Positions 26,438 through 34,263 of a stretch of 64,000 nucleotides of DNA are shown in pieces. Under the pieces are notes generated by a model. It had not been told where the DNA came from, made no database searches, and saw only the letters and a list, made by a program, of their open reading frames with translations. Every line of letters starts with the position of its first letter. Within the stretch, counting starts at the first letter, position 1. The DNA comes from Spirosoma fluviale (lineage in GTDB: Bacteria > Bacteroidota > Bacteroidia > Cytophagales > Spirosomataceae), in the NCBI GenBank assembly GCA_945906795.1, contig CAMDRO010000002.1, positions 48,295 through 112,294 of the forward strand, in the 5' to 3' direction. The translations under genes were made by a program, and so were the position numbers.

Positions 26438-27997
26438 ATGCATAATAATTATTTTTTCCTGCAAAAATTGGTGGTTCAATTAAGGCAAATGTTAATGTAT
26501 GCACGGCTGAAGCAATGTTTTTCACAGGAAAAGGATGAATTAGTGTTGGGCTTTGAACGCCAAAATGGGGAAGATTTTTGGATAAAATGTGTGCTAGGTT
26601 CGCAATTTTCTATCCTCCAGTTTCCAGACCAATTTCATCGGGCGGGTAGAAATTCAGTGGATTTGTTTTCTGAATTATTATTGGCCGAAGTGCAAGCGGT
26701 GGAAATGTTTGAGAACGAACGTGCTTTTTCAATTCATTTATTGGGTGATTTTGTCTTGGTATTTAAACTGTTTGGCAATCGGTCTAACTTGATTTTATTT
26801 CGCGATTCTACTTATCAATCTCAATTTCAAGGGAGGTTGAAAAATGACCAATCAATAGATCTTCGGCAAATTGACCGCATCATTCGACAAGATGCTCAAG
26901 CCTTCATTGAAAATGATTGTGATGTATTTTCATTGTTCCCCACTTTAGGGAAAGAGGGTTTAGCGTATTTAAATCGGAATGGATTTGAGACATTAGCGGC
27001 CCAAGATCGCTGGTTGCTTATCGAGCAGATGCTTGACGTGTTAGATCAAAATACATTTTTTATTGCCGAATCTGAAAAGGGGGTTTATTTGACCTTATTT
27101 CCGGCGGATGACTACTTATATAAGTCGACGAGTCCCATCGAAGCCTTAAATAAACTGTATAGCTTTCATTTTTCTATTGGCGAATTTAAGAAGGAGAAAA
27201 ATTTGATTTTAGCTGCCTTAGATCGGAAATTGACCAAGACTCAAAACTACTTGACTGAGTTGCAACGTCAAAAAGTCCTTCGGGATTCGAATGTTCCCTA
27301 TGAAGAAATTGGAAATATTTTGATGGCTAATTTGCACGCAATTCCAGCGAACATTTCACAAGTGATTTTAGAAGATTTTTACCGAAATCAAGCTATTCAA
27401 ATAAAATTAAATGCCACGCTTTCGGCTGCTCAGAATGCTGAAAATTATTACCGTAAGTCTAAAAATTACAGCAAAGAACTGGCTTACTGGCAAGTCAATG
27501 TGGACAAAAAGAGTCAAGAAATTAGCCATATTCAAGAACAAATTTCCGCAGTAGACCAAGCTGAAACCCGAAAAGCATTAAAATCTTTTGCAGCTATTTT
27601 AACGCAAACTAAAAAGGCGGAGGTGGTAGGAAATGAAATTCCTTTCAAGCAATTTGAGGTGGATGGTTGGGTTATCTGGGTAGGTAAAAGTGCTAAAAAC
27701 AATGATTTATTGACGCTCAAATATGCGAAAAAATTTGACCTTTGGCTGCATGCCAGAGATGTGGCTGGGTCGCATGTCATCATTCGAAATCCTAACCAAA
27801 AAATAGTTCCGAAATACGTGGTTGAAAAGGCTGCGGGGTTAGCCGCTTATTTTTCAAAAAGACAATCGGACTCCTTATGTCCCGTGATTGTTACGCCCAA
27901 AAAATATGTGCGAAAAACGAAAGATTTGTTGGCAGGCCAAATGATCGTTGACCGTGAAGAAGAAGTCATTTTAGTCAAACCTGAACTCATTGAATAA
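26438..27997 (+). CDS. NFACT-family ribosome quality-control protein (RqcH/Rqc2-like)
   Basis: 519 residues. N-terminal NFACT-N domain (MHNNYFFLQKLVVQL, FGNRSNLILF), a central helix-hairpin-helix/coiled-coil part (~240-390), and C-terminal NFACT-R (DUF814) with KFDLWLHARDVAGSHVIIRN and AAGLAAYFSKRQ. RqcH binds stalled 50S subunits with peptidyl-tRNA and adds alanine tails to mark the peptide for degradation. At the position of the essential Asp-Arg pair of Bacillus RqcH (LDRI), this protein reads NERA (Glu-Arg). The ATG at 26438 fits the family N-terminus. It diverges from the YigZ gene with only 21 bp between starts, so the promoters must overlap coding sequence. Confidence 0.88.
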   Translation: MHNNYFFLQKLVVQLRQMLMYARLKQCFSQEKDELVLGFERQNGEDFWIKCVLGSQFSILQFPDQFHRAGRNSVDLFSELLLAEVQAVEMFENERAFSIHLLGDFVLVFKLFGNRSNLILFRDSTYQSQFQGRLKNDQSIDLRQIDRIIRQDAQAFIENDCDVFSLFPTLGKEGLAYLNRNGFETLAAQDRWLLIEQMLDVLDQNTFFIAESEKGVYLTLFPADDYLYKSTSPIEALNKLYSFHFSIGEFKKEKNLILAALDRKLTKTQNYLTELQRQKVLRDSNVPYEEIGNILMANLHAIPANISQVILEDFYRNQAIQIKLNATLSAAQNAENYYRKSKNYSKELAYWQVNVDKKSQEISHIQEQISAVDQAETRKALKSFAAILTQTKKAEVVGNEIPFKQFEVDGWVIWVGKSAKNNDLLTLKYAKKFDLWLHARDVAGSHVIIRNPNQKIVPKYVVEKAAGLAAYFSKRQSDSLCPVIVTPKKYVRKTKDLLAGQMIVDREEEVILVKPELIE

Positions 27998-28114
27998 GTA
28001 TTATTTTCTCTCTAAAAATTTATAAAACTTTTATTTTTGTGACTATTCCTCTAAATTAGCATTTATTAGACTCCTTAAAACCCCAATAAGACTCCTTAAT
28101 TAACCAAAAATTTT

Positions 28115-29812
28115 ATGCAATCACAAGGTTTACAAACATTAGATTACCTCGTATTTTTATTTTATTTCGTCGTTGTCGCTGGGTATGGTTATTGGGTATA
28201 CCAACGAAAAAAAGCCTTGATTACTACTTCCAGTGATTTTTTCTTAGCTGAGGGATCTTTGACTTGGTGGGCCATCGGGGCTTCATTAATAGCCTCTAAT
28301 ATTTCTGCTGAGCAATTTATTGGCATGTCGGGAAATGGTTTCCGATTAGGTTTGGCGATCGCTACCTATGAGTGGATGGCCGCCGCTACTTTATTAATTG
28401 TGGCTATTTTCTTTATGCCTATTTATTTGAAAAATAAAATTTTTACGATGCCTCAATTTTTGGCGCAACGTTATAGTCCTTCCGTAAGTTTAATCATGGC
28501 CATCTTTTGGTTGATGCTGTATATTGCAGTTAACCTGACATCGATTTTATATTTAGGGGCCTTAGCCATTACCACCATTTCAGGCATTGACGTGACCATT
28601 TGTATGATTGGTATGTCGGTTTTCGCGATCATCATCACCTTAGGCGGGATGAAGGTGATTGGTTATACCGATGTAATCCAAGTGTTTTTCTTGGTTTTAG
28701 GTGGCTTAGCCACTTCCTATTTAGCCTTGACGATGGTGACGGATCGTTTCGGCGGTTCAAGTGTTTTTGACGGAATTAGTCATTTATTGAATAAAGCTCC
28801 CGAGCATTTTCACATGATTTTGAATAAGGATTTAGGTCCAGATGGTAAATTATTAAATCCTAATTACCCAAGTTTGCCAGGATTGGCTGTGCTAGTCGGC
28901 GGTATGTGGATTATCAATTTGAATTATTGGGGATGTAATCAATACATTACTCAAAGAGCCTTAGGTGCTAATTTAAATACGGCCCGCAATGGTATTTTGT
29001 TTGCGGCCTTTTTGAAATTAATGATGCCCATTATCGTGGTCTTGCCGGGTATCGCCGCCTATTTATTATACAAGGACGGTATGTTCCAAACGGAAATGTT
29101 GAAGGATGGGGTTTTAAACCAAGATAGTGCGTATCCGGTGTTATTGAATTTATTGCCAACCGGCCTTAAAGGTTTGTCATTTGCCGCGTTAACCGCTGCG
29201 GTGGTTGCGTCGATGGCTGGAAAAGCGAATTCAATTTCAACTATATTTACCTTGGATATTTATAAAAAATACATGAATCCAAGTGCTGATGAGAAAACCT
29301 TAGTACGTGTAGGTCGGATCGCGATCGTTGCGTCGATGGTCGCGGCTGTGGTCATTGCCCCTTTAATGGGTATCGATAAAAAAGGGGGTTTTGAGTTTAT
29401 CCAAGAGTATACTGGATATGTATCTCCAGGTATTTTTGCTTTGTTTACCATGGGTTTCTTTTGGAAGAGAACTACTTCAAAGGCTGCTCTATTTGCGCTT
29501 TTAGGGGGAGTAACTTTTTCCATCATGACCAAGTTTATCCCTACGTGGACGGGCTTAAACGATACCCTATTTTATACTGCTTTTGCCGATGAAACAGGTA
29601 CCATGATGATTCCTTTTATGGACCGCATGGGCTGGGTATTTATATTCTGTATTATTTCGATGGTGGTAATCACTTTATCAGATCCTGAAAGCAAAAATAA
29701 TCCACAAGGATTGGAGATCGACGTAAAAATGTTCAAGCTGTCGCCAACCTTCATTTTTGGTACCGTGGTGATTTGTTTATTTTTAACTTTGGTGTATACG
29801 TATTTTTGGTAA
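28115..29812 (+). CDS. Sodium/solute symporter (SSS family, SGLT-like)
   Basis: 565 residues, about 14 membrane helices with the LeuT fold. Family landmarks: SDFFLAEGSLTWWAIGASLIASNISAEQFIGMSG (helix 1, Na+ site), QYITQRALGANLNTARNGI near 285, and SFAALTAAVVASMAGKANSIST (helix 8, Na+ site Ser) near 360. The sequence resembles Na+/glucose-galactose type symporters, so a sugar or polyol is the probable substrate. A possible -7 box TATTTTTG (28032-28039) lies upstream without a clear -33. It is followed by a strong terminator, so it is likely a single-gene transcript. Confidence 0.9.
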   Translation: MQSQGLQTLDYLVFLFYFVVVAGYGYWVYQRKKALITTSSDFFLAEGSLTWWAIGASLIASNISAEQFIGMSGNGFRLGLAIATYEWMAAATLLIVAIFFMPIYLKNKIFTMPQFLAQRYSPSVSLIMAIFWLMLYIAVNLTSILYLGALAITTISGIDVTICMIGMSVFAIIITLGGMKVIGYTDVIQVFFLVLGGLATSYLALTMVTDRFGGSSVFDGISHLLNKAPEHFHMILNKDLGPDGKLLNPNYPSLPGLAVLVGGMWIINLNYWGCNQYITQRALGANLNTARNGILFAAFLKLMMPIIVVLPGIAAYLLYKDGMFQTEMLKDGVLNQDSAYPVLLNLLPTGLKGLSFAALTAAVVASMAGKANSISTIFTLDIYKKYMNPSADEKTLVRVGRIAIVASMVAAVVIAPLMGIDKKGGFEFIQEYTGYVSPGIFALFTMGFFWKRTTSKAALFALLGGVTFSIMTKFIPTWTGLNDTLFYTAFADETGTMMIPFMDRMGWVFIFCIISMVVITLSDPESKNNPQGLEIDVKMFKLSPTFIFGTVVICLFLTLVYTYFW

Positions 29813-29829
29813 TAAATCTTTAGCTATTC

Positions 29830-29869
29830 AATGGGTTATTTAGCTCTTTGCTGAATAACCCATTTTTTA
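29830..29869 (+). terminator. Intrinsic terminator after the symporter gene
   Basis: AATGGGTTATT (29830-29840) pairs with AATAACCCATT (29854-29864), extended inward by AGC/GCT, giving a stem of about 15 bp with a 5-nt loop and a T run following. It ends only a few bases before the next reading frame opens. Confidence 0.88.
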
Positions 29870-29872
29870 TAG

Positions 29873-30379
29873 ATTAAAAAGGAGCAAATACTTTTTGACG
29901 AAAGCCAACGATTTAACCAATGGTGGATATGGGCAATCATATTGGTCGCCATGGGTGTTTCCATTTATGTCAATATTCAAACGATTCAACTCCAAGAATC
30001 TCTTTTTAATTGGACCATTCTCAGTTTAATCATCCCCGGTTTATTGATTCCTTGCTTATTTTATTTCTTAATGCTCAAAACGAGAATTGAGACAAATGGA
30101 ATCTATGTGCGATTTATCCCGTTTCATTCGAAAGAAATTTTTATTGCTTGGGATCAGCTTGCGTCTTGCTACATTCGAACTTATAGCCCTTTGGATGAAT
30201 ACAGGGGATGGGGGATCAAATATGGTCTTGGTGGCGCGGGTAAAGTCTATAATGTCAGTGGAAACCAAGGTTTGCAATTAGTCTTTACGAATGGTTCTAG
30301 GTTGTTAATTGGCACTAAAAAACCAACAGAATTGCAAGAAGTGATTAACCAATTAGGTTTATTTCAAACCAATAAATAA
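29873..30379 (+). CDS. Small two-helix membrane protein with apparent ATT start
   Basis: 168 residues if started at ATT 29873. The track's TTG at 29942 cuts off a clearly protein-like N-terminus (KKEQILFDESQRFNQWWIWAI) that is in frame with no intervening stop and continues into helix 1. The in-frame stop TAG is at 29870-29872, so ATT is the first codon of the open frame. Two membrane helices (~18-40, ~50-70) precede a ~95-residue soluble domain (GIYVRFIPFHSKEIFIAWDQLASCYIRTY, GNQGLQLVFTNGSRLLIGT) resembling PH-like domains of small bacterial membrane proteins. Function unknown. Either ATT is a rare start codon, the ATG was lost, or translation begins at the ATG at 29951 and loses part of helix 1. 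Confidence 0.6.
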   Translation: MKKEQILFDESQRFNQWWIWAIILVAMGVSIYVNIQTIQLQESLFNWTILSLIIPGLLIPCLFYFLMLKTRIETNGIYVRFIPFHSKEIFIAWDQLASCYIRTYSPLDEYRGWGIKYGLGGAGKVYNVSGNQGLQLVFTNGSRLLIGTKKPTELQEVINQLGLFQTNK

Positions 30380-30444
30380 GCTTTTTAGACTTAGGTCTTA
30401 GCGCGCATAATTCACATGTAGGCGATTAGCAAAAATTAAAGCGC

Positions 30445-30452
30445 TATCTTTG
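30445..30452 (+). promoter_or_regulatory. Candidate -7 box of the RhlE-like helicase gene
   Basis: TATCTTTG matches TAnnTTTG and lies 55 bp before the ATG at 30508. No convincing -33 TTTG at the right distance, so the call rests on the -7 box and its place in a 128-bp intergenic gap. Confidence 0.35.
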
Positions 30453-30507
30453 TGAAAATTATGAGGATGATGTTTTATTTCTCATAGCACACATTCTTAT
30501 AAAATTT

Positions 30508-31809
30508 ATGACATTTGAATCATTAAGCCTCATTGAGCCAATTTTAAGGGCGCTCAAAGAAGAGGGATATAGTATACCCACACCCATCCAGGCACAAGCC
30601 ATCCCCATCGTTCTTAAAGGAGCCGATTTATTGGGTTGCGCGCAAACAGGAACTGGAAAGACCGCCGCTTTTACTTTACCGATTATCCAACGATTATTGT
30701 CCAATCGACCTCAAGGTGTTCGCAGGACCGTAAAGGGTTTAATTGTTACGCCCACAAGGGAACTTGCCATACAAATTGGCGAAAGCTTTAATGCCTATGC
30801 CCGACATACGAATTTAAAATGCACCGTTATTTTTGGCGGTGTGGGTCAAAGTCCCCAAGTTTCTGCCTTACGCAACGGGGTCGATGTAGTTATCGCAACT
30901 CCAGGGAGATTATTGGACTTAATGAACCAAAAGCATTTAAGTCTACATGACGTAGAATATTTTGTGCTTGACGAGGCCGACCGAATGCTTGACATGGGTT
31001 TTATCCACGATGTTAAAAAGTTGTTAGCCGTTTTACCTCGCAAACGTCAATCCTTATTTTTCTCGGCAACCATGCCCCCTGAAATTGTAAAATTAGCCAG
31101 TACTATTTTGCATAATCCGGCTGAGGTTTCAGTTACTCCCGTTTCATCGACTGTTGATATAATAAACCAATCGGTTTATTTTGTTGACAAAGGAAATAAA
31201 AATGCCCTTTTGCTGACCATCCTACAAGATGAAAGCATTAAAACGGCTTTGGTATTTACACGAACCAAACACGGTGCGGATAAAGTGGTCAAGGTTTTAC
31301 TAGCCAAAAGCATAAAAGCAGAAGCCATTCATGGCAATAAATCTCAAAATGCCCGGCAAAATGCTTTGAAGAATTTCAAGGCACAAACAACGCGCGTTTT
31401 AGTGGCGACTGACATAGCTGCCAGAGGAATCGATGTAGATGAATTGGAATATGTGATTAATTTCGAATTGTCTAATATTGCGGAGACTTATGTGCATAGA
31501 ATCGGCCGGACCGGTCGTGCGGGTGCAAAGGGAACTGCTATTTCATTTTGTGATATTGAAGAAAAAGAATATTTACGCGACATAGAAAAGTTAATAGGCA
31601 AGAAAGTGCCTATCATTGAGGCGCATTTATATCCAATGAAAATATTTAAAGTGGAAAAGGCTGCCAAAACTCCACAAGGAAGAAGTGGGGGAGCTCAGCG
31701 CACTTCTGCCGATTTCAAACCTAGTAATAGCAATCCTGCTGCCTCACCCAGGTCTTTTGATAAAGCCAAAGGAGGGAAAAAGTGGTATGGAAAGAGTAAT
31801 AATTATTAA
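30508..31809 (+). CDS. DEAD-box ATP-dependent RNA helicase (RhlE-like)
   Basis: 433 residues. Q motif (YSIPTPIQAQAIP), Walker A (AQTGTGKT), PTRELAIQ, FGGVGQSPQ, DEAD box (VLDEADRMLDMGF), SAT (FFSATMPP), and motif VI (YVHRIGRTGRAG) are all present. VFTRTKHGADKVVKVL is characteristic of RhlE-type helicases. A ~65-residue basic Ser/Gly/Pro-rich tail follows (~370-433), probably for RNA binding. Such proteins assist ribosome maturation and mRNA turnover, often at low temperature. Followed five bases later by miaA, so the two RNA genes likely share a transcript. It is distinct from the partial helicase at 1-379. Confidence 0.93.
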   Translation: MTFESLSLIEPILRALKEEGYSIPTPIQAQAIPIVLKGADLLGCAQTGTGKTAAFTLPIIQRLLSNRPQGVRRTVKGLIVTPTRELAIQIGESFNAYARHTNLKCTVIFGGVGQSPQVSALRNGVDVVIATPGRLLDLMNQKHLSLHDVEYFVLDEADRMLDMGFIHDVKKLLAVLPRKRQSLFFSATMPPEIVKLASTILHNPAEVSVTPVSSTVDIINQSVYFVDKGNKNALLLTILQDESIKTALVFTRTKHGADKVVKVLLAKSIKAEAIHGNKSQNARQNALKNFKAQTTRVLVATDIAARGIDVDELEYVINFELSNIAETYVHRIGRTGRAGAKGTAISFCDIEEKEYLRDIEKLIGKKVPIIEAHLYPMKIFKVEKAAKTPQGRSGGAQRTSADFKPSNSNPAASPRSFDKAKGGKKWYGKSNNY

Positions 31810-31814
31810 TTTCA

Positions 31815-32720
31815 ATGGAGTGGGTGAATAAAACGCTTTTGGTCATTGTAGGTCCTACTGCGGTAGGAAAAACAGACCTTTGCGTCCAATTAGCCCAGGA
31901 GTTGAATACTGAAATTATTAGTGCCGACTCACGTCAATTTTACAAAGAATTATCGATTGGTACCGCTAAGCCTAGTTTAAAAGAACAAGGTGGAATCACA
32001 CATCATTTCATTGATTCACATTCCATTCATGATTATTTTTCACCAGGAGATTTTGAACGCGAAGCATTGTCGCGTTTAACATCCTTGTTTGAACAAAATG
32101 ATTTTGTGATTACCACGGGAGGTTCTGGACTTTACCTCAAAGCATTGGTGGAAGGATTGGATGAAATGCCCGAGTTGGACATGGAATTAAGGAATTCATT
32201 GATGTCGAGGTTGCAAGCGGAGGGATTGGACGCCTTATTGGATGAGCTAAGAAAGCTAGATCCTGAGTACGCAGGCCAAGTCGATGTAAAAAATCCTCAG
32301 CGGGTAGTGCGTGCGTTGGAAGTGTGTAGGTCAAGCTCCAAAACCTATTCAGAATTCAGAAAAAGCAAGTCGGACATTCGTTCTTTTAAGATGTTAAAAT
32401 ACTGCTTGGATCGACCTAGAGAAGAATTATACCAACGAATCGATGCAAGAATGGATGCGATGCTCGAAAAAGGGCTAGTCGACGAAGCCAAAAAATATGC
32501 TGATTTTCAGGCCAATTATGCGCTTAAAACGTTGGGCTATAAGGAAGTTTACGGCTATTTACGTCAAGAATATGATGAAGCTGAATTAATCAGGTTGTTG
32601 AAACGAAACAGCCGACATTATGCTAAAAAGCAGTTGACCTGGTTTAGGCATCAAGATGAATATGTGTGGTTACATCCTGACCAGGCAAAAAATAGAATTT
32701 TAAAAGATTTAGAGCGATAA
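31815..32720 (+). CDS. miaA: tRNA dimethylallyltransferase
   Basis: 301 residues. P-loop IVGPTAVGKTDLC at the N-terminus, IISADSRQFYKELSIGTAKP (the conserved DSRQ/GTAKP region), and VKNPQRVVRALEV in the middle. MiaA transfers a dimethylallyl group to N6 of adenosine-37 in tRNAs reading UNN codons. Length is normal. The gene begins 5 bp after the helicase stop and its 3' end overlaps the convergent rhodanese gene by 12 bp. Confidence 0.95.
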   Translation: MEWVNKTLLVIVGPTAVGKTDLCVQLAQELNTEIISADSRQFYKELSIGTAKPSLKEQGGITHHFIDSHSIHDYFSPGDFEREALSRLTSLFEQNDFVITTGGSGLYLKALVEGLDEMPELDMELRNSLMSRLQAEGLDALLDELRKLDPEYAGQVDVKNPQRVVRALEVCRSSSKTYSEFRKSKSDIRSFKMLKYCLDRPREELYQRIDARMDAMLEKGLVDEAKKYADFQANYALKTLGYKEVYGYLRQEYDEAELIRLLKRNSRHYAKKQLTWFRHQDEYVWLHPDQAKNRILKDLER

Positions 32721-32990
32721 ATATGCTTCTAGTCCACCCTCTAAATTTTGGCAATTTTTAAAACCTTTTGCGCTTAAGATTTGGCATGCAATCTGACTCT
32801 GCGTCCCATTGTAACAAATCAATGTATAGGCTTTTTCTGGAGAAATTTCGTTGATTCGTCGGAGTAAATCATCTAAAGGAATATGAATTCCCCCTACATT
32901 AAAATCGTCCCATTCTCGTTGGGTCCTAATGTCTAACACCGAAAGAGTCTCCAAGTTTTGTTTGAATACTTGGGCTGGAATGCCATTCAT
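32709..32990 (-). CDS. Single-domain rhodanese-like protein (copy 2 of a tandem pair)
   Basis: 93 residues, one rhodanese domain: VLDIRTQREWDDFNVGGIHIP and active-site loop ICYNGTQSQ with the catalytic Cys near residue 59. Cytoplasmic sulfur-transfer or sulfide-carrier role is likely; substrate unknown. Its ATG lies one base after the stop of the other rhodanese (32992-33294), with which it shares the overall pattern but not the six-residue active-site loop (CYNGTQ against CRSGAR), suggesting an old duplication with different specificity. Confidence 0.82.
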   Translation of the reverse strand: MNGIPAQVFKQNLETLSVLDIRTQREWDDFNVGGIHIPLDDLLRRINEISPEKAYTLICYNGTQSQIACQILSAKGFKNCQNLEGGLEAYLSL

Positions 32991-32991
32991 G

Positions 32992-33294
32992 TTAATATCC
33001 GGCTGACTGCCATGCGACCATCCCGCCGATTAAATTACGTGGATTGGCAAATCCTTCCGAAATTAAATACTCTTTTGCTCGACCTGAACGCGCGCCAGAC
33101 CGACAATGAAGAATAATTTCTTGGTTTTTCCAATCTTCAATTTCATCCAACCGATCGGCTAATTCACCTAATGGAATCAAAGTCGCTCCAATATTGAATT
33201 CGTCAAATTCATATTCCTCTCTCACATCGATGATGTGTAGTTTTTCGCCTTGATCCAATCGGTTTTTAAGTTCTTCTATTTGAATATCTTCCAT
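32992..33294 (-). CDS. Single-domain rhodanese-like protein (copy 1 of a tandem pair)
   Basis: 100 residues, one rhodanese domain: IIDVREEYEFDEFNIGATLIPLGEL and active-site loop LHCRSGARSGRA, a classical thiosulfate/persulfide type with Cys near residue 67. It starts three bases after the PASTA-protein stop and ends one base before the second rhodanese start, so the three genes form one tightly packed minus-strand unit. Its place behind a cell-envelope gene is not explained by any known pathway. Confidence 0.85.
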   Translation of the reverse strand: MEDIQIEELKNRLDQGEKLHIIDVREEYEFDEFNIGATLIPLGELADRLDEIEDWKNQEIILHCRSGARSGRAKEYLISEGFANPRNLIGGMVAWQSAGY

Positions 33295-33297
33295 GAA

Positions 33298-34068
33298 TTA
33301 TTGATTTTCTCCGCCTACAACCCACACATCTATCGCATCTCCTGGGTGGATGCTTGTTCCGGTGCAAGTAGCGCAACTTTGTTTAAATACAGTTCCAGCC
33401 GGGAATTCACTATTGGCTTCATAGGTCACTTTTCCTATTTTTAAATTCATTCCTGCTAATATGATGTTGACTTCATCCATGGGCTTGCCTACTAAATCAG
33501 GCAATTCCATTTCGACATTTGCCGTACCATTTCCGATGAAAAGGTCTACGGCTGTGCCCTTGGGTATGTTGGCGCCAGCCTCTATTTTTCTGCCAAAAGC
33601 CTGAACTTCAATCACTTCTTTAATTCTGGGGTCGTTAACTTCGTGTACGATTCCTTTTCTCAAACCTAAGATAAATAGTTGTTGCTCTGCACTTCTTACG
33701 GATAAGCCGACCAAAGTGGGTAATTTAATCGTAGGAGGAGTTTCTGAATTGATGGTAATGTATATTTTTCTACCTGATTTGACCAATGAATTTGGCATCG
33801 GATATTGAGACAAAATAGTTAATGGCGGTTTATCTGCGGTGAAGGTACAATCTGAAATTTCATATTCCAACTCATTTTCACTGATCAATTCTTCCATTTT
33901 CTCAACGCTCATTCCTTTCAGGTTGGGAACTTTGATGGTTTCGCCATGGTGTGTACTCCAAGGTAAATAGACAAAGAAGAAAGCGAAAAACAAGACTAAA
34001 AATAAGGAAATAATGATCGCTATGTGCGTGTAAAGATCTTTCTTTCTTTGAGTCGGAATGATGGCCAT
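33298..34068 (-). CDS. Membrane-anchored protein with three PASTA domains
   Basis: 256 residues: a short basic cytoplasmic tail, one membrane helix (IAIIISLFLVLFFAFFFVYLPW), then three periplasmic PASTA repeats (~42-112, ~113-182, ~183-252), each opening with a V/LP-D/N-L-x-G motif (VPNLKGMSVEKM, LPTLVGLSVRSA, LPDLVGKPMDEV). PASTA domains bind peptidoglycan or beta-lactam-like ligands. No kinase or transpeptidase domain is attached, unlike PknB or PBP2x. A CxTC pair (SCATCTG) in the last repeat could form a disulfide. First gene of the PASTA-rhodanese-rhodanese unit. Confidence 0.85.
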   Translation of the reverse strand: MAIIPTQRKKDLYTHIAIIISLFLVLFFAFFFVYLPWSTHHGETIKVPNLKGMSVEKMEELISENELEYEISDCTFTADKPPLTILSQYPMPNSLVKSGRKIYITINSETPPTIKLPTLVGLSVRSAEQQLFILGLRKGIVHEVNDPRIKEVIEVQAFGRKIEAGANIPKGTAVDLFIGNGTANVEMELPDLVGKPMDEVNIILAGMNLKIGKVTYEANSEFPAGTVFKQSCATCTGTSIHPGDAIDVWVVGGENQ

Positions 34069-34155
34069 GTGCTGTAAATTCGAATTTAATGCAAGTTATA
34101 ATAAATATGTGGCAATTTGGAAATTGTCTAATGGAAAATACGGCAGTTTTTGATT

Positions 34156-34184
34156 AAAAAAAGAGACGCGATGAATCGCGTCTC
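34156..34184 (-). terminator. Intrinsic terminator built from the GACGCGA palindrome (repeat copy A)
   Basis: GAGACGCGAT-GA-ATCGCGTCTC (34163-34184) is a perfect palindrome; on the minus strand it is followed by seven Ts (A run 34156-34162). It terminates the oxidoreductase/DUF1080 transcript before the PASTA operon. The GACGCGA core recurs three times at 44901-45030. Confidence 0.85.
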
Positions 34185-34210
34185 TTTCGTATTTTAGAAT
34201 TTTTAAACTT

Positions 34211-34241
34211 GCATTCAAATGCGTTTTGACGCATGGAATGC
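34211..34241. other. Bulged hairpin in the 3' untranslated region of the oxidoreductase operon
   Basis: GCATTC-AA-ATGCG-TTTTGA-CGCAT-G-GAATGC: an 11-bp stem with an AA/G internal bulge, 23 bp past the oxidoreductase stop and before the terminator. No T run follows on either strand, so it is not itself a terminator. It may protect the transcript's 3' end or bind a protein; role is a guess. Confidence 0.5.
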
Positions 34242-34263
34242 GGGGCTGTCAATTCTTTTTTTA

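Noticed and set aside
26087-26479. Two separate small genes at 26087-26479 and 25827-26123
   Set aside because: Joined by one base they give a single YigZ-family protein; neither half has sense alone past the junction.
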